Below are positions 52,011-62,206 of a stretch of 64,000 nucleotides of DNA, in pieces. The DNA comes from Variovorax paradoxus (GTDB lineage Bacteria; Pseudomonadota; Gammaproteobacteria; Burkholderiales; Burkholderiaceae_C): assembly GCF_000834655.1 (NCBI RefSeq), contig NZ_JXQQ01000041.1:54633-118632 (forward strand), given 5' to 3'. How positions within the stretch are numbered: position 1 is the first letter of the stretch; the number at the start of each line of letters is the position of its first letter. The position numbers were made by a program, and so were the translations under genes. A model generated the notes under the pieces. That model saw only the letters and a program-made list of their open reading frames with translations. It did no database searches and was not told the origin of the DNA.

Positions 52011-52778
52011 ATGAACGCAAACTCGCAATCCGAAATCCAGAAGCTCGTCTCCGCCGAGGAGTGGCAGCTGCGCGTCGACCTCGCCGCCTGCTATCGCCTC
52101 GTGGCGCTCTACGGCTGGAGCGACCTGGTGTTCACGCACATCAGCGCGCGCGTGCCCGGTCCCGAGCATCACTTCCTCATCAACCCCTACGGCCTGATGT
52201 TCGACGAGATCACCGCATCGAGCCTGGTGAAGGTCGACCAGCAGTGCAACAAGATCATCGAGTCGCCCTACCCAGTGAACCCGGCGGGCTTCGTGATCCA
52301 CAGCGCGGTGCATGCCGCGCGCGAAGACATCCAGTGCGTGCTGCACACCCACACCAAGGCCGGCATCGCGGTGAGCGCGCAGAAGAACGGCGTGCTGCCC
52401 ATCAGCCAGCAATCGACCTTCGTGCTGGCCTCGCTCGCGTACCACGACTACGAAGGCGTGGCCTTCCGCGACGACGAGAAGCCGCGCCTGCAGGCCGACA
52501 TGGGCCATGCGAACTTCCTCATGCTGCGCAACCACGGCCTCCTGACCTGCGGCAAGACCATCGCCGACGCCTTTCTCTCGATGTACACCTTCGAGAACAC
52601 CTGCCAGATCCAGATCGCCGCGCAATCGGGCGGCAGCGAACTCACGCACGTGGACCCGAGGATCATCGACGGCGTGGGCCAGGCCATGAAGGTGCAGAGC
52701 GGGGGCCTGGGCGGCATGTTCGTCTGGCCTTCGCTGATCCGCAAACTCGACCGCATCGACGACAGCTACAAACAATAA
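52011..52778 (+). CDS. Class II aldolase/adducin family protein
   Basis: The 255-residue enzyme has the class II aldolase zinc site: VLHTHTKAG and LMLRNHGLLTCG. The family includes aldolases and decarboxylases on sugar phosphates or hydroxyacids; the N-terminal block DLAACYRLVALYGWSDLVFTHIS is near-identical in type to the paralogue at 57456. It follows the HD gene by 30 bp, likely in one transcript. Confidence 0.88.
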   Translation: MNANSQSEIQKLVSAEEWQLRVDLAACYRLVALYGWSDLVFTHISARVPGPEHHFLINPYGLMFDEITASSLVKVDQQCNKIIESPYPVNPAGFVIHSAVHAAREDIQCVLHTHTKAGIAVSAQKNGVLPISQQSTFVLASLAYHDYEGVAFRDDEKPRLQADMGHANFLMLRNHGLLTCGKTIADAFLSMYTFENTCQIQIAAQSGGSELTHVDPRIIDGVGQAMKVQSGGLGGMFVWPSLIRKLDRIDDSYKQ

Positions 52779-52874
52779 GACGCGTCGATCCCCGGTTTTC
52801 CACGGCTGCCAGCGCCCGCGCGACGGGTGCCGGCAGCCATTTTTTCAAGAAGAACGACAGAGGAGACAAAACCC

Positions 52875-53753
52875 ATGGATGCCACGCTCATCGTGACCCG
52901 GTTCCTGTTCGGCGCGCTCGCGCTGGTGATGTTCGGGCTGGGGCTGTCGCTGTCGCTGGCCGATTTCAGGCGGCTCTTCAAGCATCCGAAGGCGGTGACC
53001 ATCGCGCTGGTATTGCAGGTGATCGGCCTCCCCCTCGCGTGCTACGCGATCATCGTGGGCTTCGGGCTCTCGCCGGTGTTCGCCATCGGGCTCATGCTGC
53101 TGGCGGCCTCGCCGGGCGGCATCTCGGCCAACCTGTTCTCGCACCTCTTCGGCGGCAACGTGGCGATGAACATCTCGCTCACCGCCGTGAACACGCTGCT
53201 GTCGATCGTCACGCTGCCGCTCATCGCCAACTGGGCCATCGGCCATTTCGCGCAGAGCGGCCAGGTGGTGCCGCTGCAGACGCGCAAGCTCGTGGAGGTG
53301 ATCGCGATCGTGCTGGTGCCGGTGGCCATCGGCATGTTCGTGGCCTCGCGCCGGCCCGGCTTCGCGGCGCGCATGGAGAAGCCAACCAAGATCTTCAGCG
53401 GCGTGGTGCTCGCGGTGGTCACGGTGCTGGCGATCGCGAACGAGTGGAAGACCATCACCGCCACCTTCGCCGAGATCGGCATCCCGGTGCTGCTGTTCAA
53501 CCTCGTGAGCCTGCTCGCGGGCTACTACCTCAGCCGCGCCGCGGGCCTGGACAAACCCCTTGCCACCGCCATCAGCTACGAGATCGGCATCCACAACTCC
53601 ACGCTCGCCATCTTCATCGCGGTGAGCGTGCTCGGTAGCTTTCCGCTCGCGCTGCCGGCCGCCATCTACTCGGTGGTGATGTACATCACGGCCCCGCTGT
53701 TCGGATGGCTGTTGCTGCGCCGCGGCCAGCCCGCCACCGTGCCTGCGCGATGA
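52875..53753 (+). CDS. Bile acid:sodium symporter family (BASS) transporter
   Basis: The 292-residue membrane protein has about nine or ten hydrophobic segments and the family blocks MLLAASPGGISANLFSHLF and YEIGIHNSTLAIFIA. Family members carry organic acids such as pyruvate, pantothenate or bile acids with sodium; substrate is unknown, perhaps the organic acid handled by its neighbours. The ATG at 52875 follows GAGGAGAC. Confidence 0.88.
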   Translation: MDATLIVTRFLFGALALVMFGLGLSLSLADFRRLFKHPKAVTIALVLQVIGLPLACYAIIVGFGLSPVFAIGLMLLAASPGGISANLFSHLFGGNVAMNISLTAVNTLLSIVTLPLIANWAIGHFAQSGQVVPLQTRKLVEVIAIVLVPVAIGMFVASRRPGFAARMEKPTKIFSGVVLAVVTVLAIANEWKTITATFAEIGIPVLLFNLVSLLAGYYLSRAAGLDKPLATAISYEIGIHNSTLAIFIAVSVLGSFPLALPAAIYSVVMYITAPLFGWLLLRRGQPATVPAR

Positions 53754-53760
53754 TGCGCGC

Positions 53761-54687
53761 ATGGAACTGAGGCAACTGCGCTATTTCGTCAAGGTCTGCG
53801 AGCTACGCAGCATGGGCCGCGCGGCCGTGGAGCTGGGCGTGGTCACCTCGGCGCTGAGCCAGCAGATCAGCCGGCTCGAAAGCGAACTGGCCACGCGCCT
53901 CCTGCAGCGCAGCTCGACCGGCGTCACGCCCACCGATGCGGGCCTGGCCTTCCTGCAGCAGGCGCAGCTCACCTTGCGCCATGCCGACGACGCGGTGCGC
54001 GCCGCGCAGCAGGCGCGCCTTTCGGGCCATGTGAGCGTGGGTCTCGCGCCCACCACCGCCACCGTGCTGGGCGTGCCCCTGATGCGCGCGATGAAGGAGC
54101 GTTACCCCGAGGTGCGGCTGCACATGGTCGAGGCGCTCTCGGGCCACCTCACGACGATGCTGCATGCGCGCCAGCTCGACCTGGCCGTGCTGTTCCAGAC
54201 CGACACGCCGCGGCGCTGGAGCGTCACGCCGCTCCTGGCCGAGAAGCTCTTCGTCGTCGCGTCGCCCACGCTGGCCGAACGCCCCAAGGGCACCAAGGTG
54301 CGCCTGTCCCAGCTGGCCGACGTGCCGCTGATCCTGCCGAGCGGCAGCCACGGCCTGCGCGCCACGCTGATGGCGGCCTTCCTGCGGGCGCGCGTCACGC
54401 CCCGCATCGTGGCCGAGGTCGATGGCCTCGCGCTCCTGATGGATGCGGTGCACGCCGGCTACGGCGCCACCGTGCAGCCGGGCGCCGCCACAGCCCGGCA
54501 CGACCGCGACGACCTCGAACTCACGCAGATCAGCGATGCCCACGTCGGCCGCCGCAACCTGCTGGTGAGCCTGTCGGACGACGAGCTCTCGCCCGCGGCG
54601 CTCGCCGCGCGCGTGGTGGTTGCCGACACCGCCCGCGCCCTGGTGCGCGAAGGCCGGTGGACCGGCGCAAGTCTTCTCGAAAACTGA
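53761..54687 (+). CDS. LysR family transcriptional regulator, TcuR-like
   Basis: The 308-residue protein has the LysR helix (MELRQLRYFVKVCELRSMGR, LGVVTSALSQQISRLESEL) and an effector domain with ATVQPGAA. It is 7 bp after the symporter gene and directly upstream of tcuAB, so it is a candidate controller of tricarballylate-type metabolism, like TcuR. It is not divergent from its presumed targets. Confidence 0.88.
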   Translation: MELRQLRYFVKVCELRSMGRAAVELGVVTSALSQQISRLESELATRLLQRSSTGVTPTDAGLAFLQQAQLTLRHADDAVRAAQQARLSGHVSVGLAPTTATVLGVPLMRAMKERYPEVRLHMVEALSGHLTTMLHARQLDLAVLFQTDTPRRWSVTPLLAEKLFVVASPTLAERPKGTKVRLSQLADVPLILPSGSHGLRATLMAAFLRARVTPRIVAEVDGLALLMDAVHAGYGATVQPGAATARHDRDDLELTQISDAHVGRRNLLVSLSDDELSPAALAARVVVADTARALVREGRWTGASLLEN

Positions 54688-54764
54688 ACACCCATTGCCG
54701 CTTTCGGCCTTTCGCGTGAAGGCCATGCTCCCTAAAGTCTCCCTGATTCCAAGGAGACCCACGA

Positions 54765-56192
54765 GTGATAGACGTACTGGTTGTCGGTGGCGGCAATGCC
54801 GCGCTGTGCGCCGCGCTGATGGCGCGCGAGGCAGGCGCTTCGGTGCTGCTGCTCGAAGCCTCGCCGAAGGAATGGCGCGGCGGCAATTCGCAGCACACCC
54901 GCAACCTGCGCTGCATGCACGACGCGCCGCAGGACGTGCTGGTCGATGCCTACCCTGAAGAGGAATACTGGCAAGACCTCTTGAAGGTGACCGGCGGCCT
55001 CACCGACGAGCACCTGGCACGCCTGGTGATCCGCGCCTCCTCGAACTGCCGCGACTGGATGCGCAGCCACGGCGTGCACTTCCAGCCGCCGCTGTCGGGC
55101 GCGCTGCACGTGGCGCGCACCAACGCCTTCTTCATGGGCGGCGGCAAGGCCCTGGTGAACGCCTATTTCCGCAGCGCCGAGAAGCTGGGCGTGCAGATCC
55201 GCTACGACACGCCCGTGGCCTCGGTCGAACTCGATGGCGACCGCTTCGTGGCCGTGCGCACCGAGGCGGGCGAGCGCATCGAAGCGAAGAGCTGCGTGCT
55301 CGCCTCGGGCGGCTTCGAGTCGAACCGCGAATGGCTGCGCGAAGCGTGGGGCCGGAACGAGCGCGGCGAGTGGCCGGCCGACAACTTCCTCATCCGCGGC
55401 ACGCGCTTCAACCAGGGCGTGTTGCTCAAATACATGATCGCAGCGGGCGCCGACAGCATCGGCGATCCGTCGCAGGGCCACATGGTGGCCATCGATGCGC
55501 GCGCGCCGCTCTACGACGGCGGCATCTGCACGCGCATCGATTGCGTCTCGCTCGGCGTGGTGGTCAACCGCGAAGCGCAGCGCTTCTACGACGAGGGCGA
55601 GGACTTCTGGCCCAAGCGCTATGCGATCTGGGGCCGGCTCGTGGCGCAGCAGCCGGGGCAGATCGCCTGGTCGGTCATCGACCAGAAGGCGGTCGGCCGC
55701 TTCATGCCGCCGGTGTTCACCGGCACGCAGGCCAACACGCTCGGCGAGCTCGCGCAGAAGATCGGCCTGGACGAGGCCACGTTCGTGCGCACCGTGCAGG
55801 ACTACAACGCCGCCTGCCGCGTCGGCCGCTTCGACCACACGGCCCTGGACGACTGCCACACCGAAGGCATCGCGCCCGCCAAGACGCACTGGGCGCGCCC
55901 GCTGGACACCGCGCCTTTCTATGCCTACCCCGTGCGCCCCGGCATCACCTTCACCTACCTCGGCCTCAAGGTGGACGAGACCGCGGCCGTGCGCTTCGGC
56001 GGACGCGCGAGCCCCAACCTCTTCGTGGCCGGCGAAATGATGGCCGGCAACGTGCTGGGCAAGGGCTACACGGCCGGCGTCGGCATGAGCATCGGCACGG
56101 CCTTCGGCCGCGTCGCCGGCACGCAGGCAGCGAAGGCCGCCAAGAACCATTCGAAGAATTCCCCGGAGACCGCCCTTGCAACAGCTCACTGA
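54765..56192 (+). CDS. tcuA: FAD-dependent tricarballylate dehydrogenase TcuA-like
   Basis: TcuA oxidises tricarballylate to cis-aconitate. The 475-residue protein has the FAD fingerprint DVLVVGGGNAALCAALMARE, GGNSQHTRNLR, the fumarate-reductase-like block DNFLIRGTRFNQGVLLKYM, and C-terminal NLFVAGEMMAGNVLGKGYTA. A GTG start at 54765 follows AAGGAGAC. It is coupled to tcuB by a 17-bp overlap. A hairpin GGCCTT-N7-AAGGCC lies at 54706-54724 upstream. Confidence 0.88.
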   Translation: MIDVLVVGGGNAALCAALMAREAGASVLLLEASPKEWRGGNSQHTRNLRCMHDAPQDVLVDAYPEEEYWQDLLKVTGGLTDEHLARLVIRASSNCRDWMRSHGVHFQPPLSGALHVARTNAFFMGGGKALVNAYFRSAEKLGVQIRYDTPVASVELDGDRFVAVRTEAGERIEAKSCVLASGGFESNREWLREAWGRNERGEWPADNFLIRGTRFNQGVLLKYMIAAGADSIGDPSQGHMVAIDARAPLYDGGICTRIDCVSLGVVVNREAQRFYDEGEDFWPKRYAIWGRLVAQQPGQIAWSVIDQKAVGRFMPPVFTGTQANTLGELAQKIGLDEATFVRTVQDYNAACRVGRFDHTALDDCHTEGIAPAKTHWARPLDTAPFYAYPVRPGITFTYLGLKVDETAAVRFGGRASPNLFVAGEMMAGNVLGKGYTAGVGMSIGTAFGRVAGTQAAKAAKNHSKNSPETALATAH

Positions 56193-57411
56193 TCTCGTCG
56201 CACGCGCCCGTGCGGATGCCGACGGCATCGGCAGCGCCCCGCCTTCGCAGCGCGTGATCCCGATCCAGCCCGCCCTGCCCTTGACCGCCAGCGAGGGCGA
56301 GGTCGCACGCATCCTGCAGATCTGCAACGCCTGCCGCTATTGCGAGGGCTTCTGCGCGGTGTTCCCCGCGATGACGCGCCGGCTCGAATTCGGCAAGGCC
56401 GACACCCACTACCTGGCCAACCTCTGCCACAACTGCGGCTCCTGCCTGCATGCCTGCCAGTACGCGCCGCCGCACGAGTTCGCGGTGAACGTGCCGCAGG
56501 CGATGGCGCAGGTGCGCATGCAGACGTACCACGACTACGCCTGGCCGCCCGCGATGGGGGCGCTCTACAAGAAGGCCGGGCTCACCGTCGCGCTCGCCCT
56601 TGCAGGCGGCCTCGCACTGTTCCTCGTGCTGGCCGTGGCGATGTCGGGTTCGCTGCTGCACGAACCGATGGCCGGAAACTTCTACGCGATCTTTCCGCAC
56701 AACTTCCTCGCGCTGGTGTTCGGCGCGGTGTTCCTCTTCGTGATGTTCGCGCTGGCCATGGGCGTGCGCCGCTTCTGGCGCGAAGTGTCGCCCGCGAACG
56801 ACCCGGGCAATGCACCGTCGATGCCCGGCGTGCGCGGCCCCGCGAGTGCCGAGGCGGCGCACGACGCGCTGCGTCTGAAGTACCTGGGCGGCGGCCACGG
56901 CGAAGGCTGCAACAACGAGGACGACCGCTTCACGCTCTGGCGCCGGCGCTTCCACCACTTCACCTTCTACGGCTTCATGCTGTGCTTCGCCTCGACCTGC
57001 GTGGCGACGCTCTACCACTACCTTTTCGACCTGCACGCGCCCTATGCGCTCACGAGCCTGCCGGTGCTGCTGGGCACGGCAGGCGGCATCGGCCTCGTGA
57101 TCGGTCCCATCGGCCTGCTTTGGCTGAACCTGCGTCGCAACGCCGCGCACGGCGACGTGGCGCAGCGGCCGATGGACCGCGGCTTCATCGCGCTGCTGCT
57201 GCTCACGAGCGTCACCGGCCTCGCGCTCCTCGCATGGCGCGACACCACCTTCATGGCGCTGCTGCTGGCGGTGCACCTGGGCGTGGTGATGGCGCTCTTC
57301 CTCACGCTGCCCTACGGCAAGTTCGCGCACGGCATCTTCCGCTCGGCGGCGCTCTTGAAGTTCGCGATCGAGAAGCGCCTGCCCAGCCGCCTGCAACTGG
57401 GCGCCGACTGA
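56176..57411 (+). CDS. tcuB: Tricarballylate utilisation protein TcuB-like (4Fe-4S, membrane)
   Basis: TcuB takes electrons from TcuA to the quinone pool. The 411-residue protein has two iron-sulphur motifs in the N-terminal 100 residues: CNACRYCEGFCAVFP and CHNCGSCLHACQYAPP. It has about six membrane segments afterwards with His residues in helices (RRRFHHFTFYGF, HYLFDLHAP) that may bind haem. A TTG start at 56176 follows GGAGAC, overlapping tcuA by 17 bp. Confidence 0.88.
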   Translation: MQQLTDLVARARADADGIGSAPPSQRVIPIQPALPLTASEGEVARILQICNACRYCEGFCAVFPAMTRRLEFGKADTHYLANLCHNCGSCLHACQYAPPHEFAVNVPQAMAQVRMQTYHDYAWPPAMGALYKKAGLTVALALAGGLALFLVLAVAMSGSLLHEPMAGNFYAIFPHNFLALVFGAVFLFVMFALAMGVRRFWREVSPANDPGNAPSMPGVRGPASAEAAHDALRLKYLGGGHGEGCNNEDDRFTLWRRRFHHFTFYGFMLCFASTCVATLYHYLFDLHAPYALTSLPVLLGTAGGIGLVIGPIGLLWLNLRRNAAHGDVAQRPMDRGFIALLLLTSVTGLALLAWRDTTFMALLLAVHLGVVMALFLTLPYGKFAHGIFRSAALLKFAIEKRLPSRLQLGAD

Positions 57412-57455
57412 ACCCGCCGACGAACCGAATCCTGCAATCGAAAAGGAACCCCGAG

Positions 57456-58244
<789 letters not shown>

Positions 58245-58284
58245 CGCCCAAGCGCACTTCGAAGAAACACAGAGACAACGCCCC

Positions 58285-59253
58285 ATGAAGAGAAGACACC
58301 TCCCCGCCGTGCTGGCAGCGCTTGCAGCGGCGCTCGCGCTGCCCGCGCTCGCGCAGCAGAAATTCCCGCAGAAGCCGGTCACGCTCGTCGTGCCGTTCGC
58401 GCCCGGCGGCAACCTCGACGTCGTCGCGCGCACGTTGGCGCCGGCCTTGGGCCAGATCCTCGGCCAGTCGGTGATCGTGGACAACCGGGCCGGGGCCGGC
58501 GGCGCCATCGGCGCGTCGTATGTGGCGCGCGCACAGCCCGACGGCTACACGCTGCTCGTGAGCACGCCGAATGCGCTCGTCGTGCTGCCGCTGATGACGA
58601 AGACCACCTACGCGCTCGCCAACTTCGCGCCCATCGGCCTCGCTGCCACCACGCCGCTGGTGATCGCGGTGCGCGGACAAGGCCCGTACAAGGACATCGA
58701 CGCCGTGCTCTCGGCCGCGCGCAGCAAGCCGGGCCAGGTCACGGCCGGCCATGCGGGCCCGGGCACCACCAACCACGTCGCGCTGCTGCAGCTCGAACAG
58801 GCCGGCAAGCTGACCCTGAACACCGTGCCGTACAAGGGCTCGGCCCCGGCGCTCACCGACCTCCTGGGCGGGCAGATCGACCTCGTGGTGGACCAGCTCA
58901 CGAGCTCGGCCGCGCACATCCAGTCGGGCATGCTCCGCGCGGTCGCCGTGATGTCGAAGGACCGCGACCCCGCATTGCCCAACGTGCCCACGCTGCGCGA
59001 GGCAGGCCTGAAGGATTTCGATGCCACCACCGCGACCGGCCTGCTCGCACCGGCCGGCACGCCGCCGGACGTGATCGTCACGATCAACGCCGCGCTGCGC
59101 AAGGCGCTGGCCGACGAGAACGTCAAGCGCCACCTCGTCTCCGTCGGCAGTCCCGGCAAGGCCTCGTCGCCCGACGAATGGCTCGCGATGTTGAAGAAGG
59201 AAGACGCGGGCGCCCGGCTACTCGCCAAGAGCGGCAAGCTCAAGGCCGATTGA
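58285..59253 (+). CDS. Tripartite tricarboxylate transporter substrate-binding protein (TctC/Bug family)
   Basis: The 322-residue protein has a signal peptide (residues about 1-22, ending ALAQQ) and the Bug fold: PQKPVTLVVPFAPGGNLDVVAR, ADGYTLL-like loop and YKGSAPALTDLLGGQIDLVV. It binds a carboxylate in the periplasm and delivers it to a TctAB channel, which is not encoded in this cluster. Confidence 0.92.
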   Translation: MKRRHLPAVLAALAAALALPALAQQKFPQKPVTLVVPFAPGGNLDVVARTLAPALGQILGQSVIVDNRAGAGGAIGASYVARAQPDGYTLLVSTPNALVVLPLMTKTTYALANFAPIGLAATTPLVIAVRGQGPYKDIDAVLSAARSKPGQVTAGHAGPGTTNHVALLQLEQAGKLTLNTVPYKGSAPALTDLLGGQIDLVVDQLTSSAAHIQSGMLRAVAVMSKDRDPALPNVPTLREAGLKDFDATTATGLLAPAGTPPDVIVTINAALRKALADENVKRHLVSVGSPGKASSPDEWLAMLKKEDAGARLLAKSGKLKAD

Positions 59254-59266
59254 GGAGGCACGCACC

Positions 59267-60166
59267 ATGACCCGCCCCTGCCTGCCTCCCCGCGATGCCT
59301 TCACGCCCGTGTCTTTCGCGTTGCCGCCCGGCGCGTGCGACAGCCACGCGCATGTCTTCGGCCCTTACGACCGCTTTCCGCTGGCCGACGACCGCAGCTA
59401 CACGCCCGCCGAATACCCCGGCGCGGCATTCGTCGCGCACCTCGACCGGCTGGGCCTCTCGCGTGGCGTGCTGGTGACCGGCAGCGCGAGCGGCACCGAC
59501 AACGGCGCGGTGCTCGCGGCACTCGCGCAGTACCCCGATCGCCTGCGAGGCATCGCCGTGCCGGAAGCCGACACCACCGATGCGGAACTCGACCGCTGGC
59601 ACGCGGCCGGCATCCGCGGCGTGCGCTTCAACCTCTTCCAGCGCGACGGCCATGCCGTGTACCGCAACGGCGTGGGCATCGAGGTGCTCGAAGCGCTGGC
59701 GCCGCGCCTGGCCGAGCGCGGCTGGCACGCGCAGATCTGGATCCACGCGCCCGACCTCGTCGAGCTGGCGCAGCGGCTGCTGCGCGCCGGCGTGCCGCTG
59801 GTGATCGACCACATGGGCCGCATGGCGGCCTCGCGCGGCATCGACGATGCGGGCTTTCGCACGCTGTGCCGCCTCGTCGCGGAAGGCAAGGCGTGGACCA
59901 AGATTTCCGGCGCCGACCGCAACACCGGCATGGGCCCGCCCTACGCCGACATCGACCCCTTCGCCGCCGCGCTGCTCGAGGCCAATGCCGAGCGCGTGGT
60001 GTGGGGCACCGACTGGCCGCACATCAACTACTTCGAAGCGCAGCAGGTGCCGGACGACGGCGCCCTCGTGAACCTGCTGGCGCGCTGGCTGCCCGACGAG
60101 GCGCAGCGCCAGCGCGTGCTGGTCGACAACCCGGCGACGCTGTACGACTTTCCCCCGCACCCGTAA
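59267..60166 (+). CDS. Amidohydrolase family, 2-pyrone-4,6-dicarboxylate hydrolase-like
   Basis: The 299-residue TIM-barrel metal hydrolase has CDSHAHVFGP at the first strand, QIWIHAPD, VIDHMGRMAASRG, and WGTDWPHINYF with the catalytic Asp at the end. This pattern matches LigI-like hydrolases that open lactones of lignin-derived dicarboxylates, though a different lactone is possible. It lies 13 bp after the first TctC gene. Confidence 0.85.
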   Translation: MTRPCLPPRDAFTPVSFALPPGACDSHAHVFGPYDRFPLADDRSYTPAEYPGAAFVAHLDRLGLSRGVLVTGSASGTDNGAVLAALAQYPDRLRGIAVPEADTTDAELDRWHAAGIRGVRFNLFQRDGHAVYRNGVGIEVLEALAPRLAERGWHAQIWIHAPDLVELAQRLLRAGVPLVIDHMGRMAASRGIDDAGFRTLCRLVAEGKAWTKISGADRNTGMGPPYADIDPFAAALLEANAERVVWGTDWPHINYFEAQQVPDDGALVNLLARWLPDEAQRQRVLVDNPATLYDFPPHP

Positions 60167-60207
60167 GTGACGAAGAGACAGAGCCAACAGACCCAAGGAT
60201 CAGAAAA

Positions 60208-61209
60208 ATGAAACGAGACAAGCTTTCCTCCCCTCTCCTGCACAAGCTCATGGGCGCGGCCGCCGCCGTGCTGCTGGCCGCGGGCCTGGGCGCTGCGCCG
60301 CGCGCCGATGCGCAATCGGCGTACCCGAACAAGCCGGTGCGCGTGGTCGTCGCCTTCACCGCGGGCGGCACCACCGACATCCTTGCGCGCGCCGTCACGC
60401 AGCAGATGTCCGAGAAGCTGGGCCAGCCCTTCGTCATCGACAACAAGCCCGGCGGCGGCGGCAACATCGGCACCGAGTTCGTGGTGCGCGCGCCGGCCGA
60501 CGGCTACACGCTCATCGTCAATTCGGTCGGCCCAATGGCGGTGAACCAGACGCTCTACAAGAACATGACCTACGACCCGCTCGCCGACCTCGTGCCGGTG
60601 GTGCAGATCGCCGATGTGCCCAACGTGCTGGTCGTGAACCCCGAGGTGCCCGCCAAGACGATGGAAGAGTTCATCGCCTACGCCAAGGCCAACCCCAACA
60701 AGCTGAACTACGGCTCGACCGGCATCGGCACCTCGTCGCACCTGTCGAGCTACATGCTCAGCAAGCGCATCGGCGCCGAGACGCTGCACGTGCCCTACAA
60801 GGGCGCCAATGCGCTGACCGACCTGCTCGCGGGGCGCATCCAGTTCATGTTCGCGACCATTCCCTCGGTGATCCCGCACATCCGCGCGGGCAAGCTGCGC
60901 GCCATCGCGGTGAGCAGCCTGAAGCGCTCGCGTTCGCTGCCCGATGTGCCGACCGTGGCCGAAAAGGGCTTCGCCGGGTTCTCGGCGGGATCGTGGTTCG
61001 GCTTCTTCGCGCCCAAGGGCACGCCGGCGCCGGTGATCGCGCTGCTCAACAAGTCGGTGAACGACGCGCTGCCTTCGCTCGAAGCGCAGATGATCCGCGA
61101 GGGCGCAGACCCGGTCGGCGGCACGCCCGAGCAGTTCGGCAAGTTCACGCGCCAGGAGTACGACAAGTGGAAAGTGATCGTGCGCGAGTCGGGCGCGACG
61201 GCCGAATGA
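60208..61209 (+). CDS. TctC/Bug family substrate-binding protein (second)
   Basis: The 333-residue exported protein has a longer signal peptide (about 1-32, ending ADAQS) and the family blocks YPNKPVRVVVAFTAGGTTDI, DNKPGGGGNIGTEFV, VPYKGANALTDLLAGRI. It differs clearly from the copies at 58285 and 62207, so it may bind another ligand. The stop overlaps the dehydrogenase start as ATGA. Confidence 0.92.
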   Translation: MKRDKLSSPLLHKLMGAAAAVLLAAGLGAAPRADAQSAYPNKPVRVVVAFTAGGTTDILARAVTQQMSEKLGQPFVIDNKPGGGGNIGTEFVVRAPADGYTLIVNSVGPMAVNQTLYKNMTYDPLADLVPVVQIADVPNVLVVNPEVPAKTMEEFIAYAKANPNKLNYGSTGIGTSSHLSSYMLSKRIGAETLHVPYKGANALTDLLAGRIQFMFATIPSVIPHIRAGKLRAIAVSSLKRSRSLPDVPTVAEKGFAGFSAGSWFGFFAPKGTPAPVIALLNKSVNDALPSLEAQMIREGADPVGGTPEQFGKFTRQEYDKWKVIVRESGATAE

Positions 61210-62165
61210 CTTTGCCGCTGCGCCTCTTGATGACGCCTGCGGCCGCGCAGCAGGCCGGCGCGGGACTGGCCGAAGCCCTCGGCGGCCGCGCGCACGTGGT
61301 GGTGAGCCCCGGGGAAGATGCGGACCTCGCCTTCGTCTCGCGCGACGTCACGGGCCTCTCGACCAAGCACAAGGTGTTGCCGCACACGCAGCAGTTCCAC
61401 GATGCCTTGCGCGGCGCGCGGTCGCTGCGCTGGGTGCATGCGCATTCGTCGGGCGCCGACCGGCCCGTGTACGGCGAGCTGCGCGCACGCGGCGTCGAAG
61501 TGACGACTTCGTCGGGCGCCAACGCGGGCGTCGTGGTGCAGACCGCACTGGCCGGGGTGCTGATGCTGGCGCGCTGCTTTCCCCAACTGCTCGCGGCGCA
61601 GCGCGAGAAGACCTGGGCGCCGCTCGTGGGCAGCGGCCTGCCGCGCGACCTGGCGGGCCAGACGGCGGTGATCGCCGGCTGGGGACCGATCGGGCAAGGC
61701 CTCGGTGCGCTGCTTTCCGCGTTGGGCCTGCGCGTCATCGCCGTGCGCAGCAGCGCGGTCGCCGACAGCGTGCGCTTCGAGGACATCCACGCCGTGCTGC
61801 CGCGCGCCGACTGGCTGCTGCTCGCCTGCCCGTTGACCGACCGCACGCGCGGCCTTGTCGATGCAGCCGCGCTCGCGCTGATGCCGCCCGGTGCACGGCT
61901 CGTGAACGTTTCGCGCGGCGAGGTCGTCGATGAGCCTGCGCTCATCGATGCACTGCGTAGCGGCGCGCTCTCGGGCGCCTACCTCGACGTGTTCGCGCAC
62001 GAGCCCCTGCCGGCCGAGTCGCCGCTGTGGGACATGCCGAACGTGATCGTCACGCCCCACACCGCCGGCCACTCGGACGGCAACGAAGCGCGCGTCGCCG
62101 CGCTCTTCCTGGCCAACCTGAAACGCTGGAACGAAGGCCAGCCGCTGCTGAACCGCGTGGCCTGA
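61206..62165 (+). CDS. D-2-hydroxyacid dehydrogenase family protein
   Basis: The 319-residue enzyme has a Rossmann block AVIAGWGPIGQGLGALLSAL, the nicotinamide-site NVSRGEVVDEPALIDAL and the catalytic end FAHEPLPAESPLWDMPNV and VTPHTAGH with the Glu/His pair. It likely reduces or oxidises a 2-hydroxyacid made by the neighbouring aldolases. The glycine-rich turn reads GWGPIG rather than the usual GxGxxG with a Gly third. It is translationally coupled to the TctC gene. Confidence 0.88.
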   Translation: MTLPLRLLMTPAAAQQAGAGLAEALGGRAHVVVSPGEDADLAFVSRDVTGLSTKHKVLPHTQQFHDALRGARSLRWVHAHSSGADRPVYGELRARGVEVTTSSGANAGVVVQTALAGVLMLARCFPQLLAAQREKTWAPLVGSGLPRDLAGQTAVIAGWGPIGQGLGALLSALGLRVIAVRSSAVADSVRFEDIHAVLPRADWLLLACPLTDRTRGLVDAAALALMPPGARLVNVSRGEVVDEPALIDALRSGALSGAYLDVFAHEPLPAESPLWDMPNVIVTPHTAGHSDGNEARVAALFLANLKRWNEGQPLLNRVA

Positions 62166-62206
62166 CGCCATCTCTCTTACAACAACAACTCCAAGACCTT
62201 ACGACC

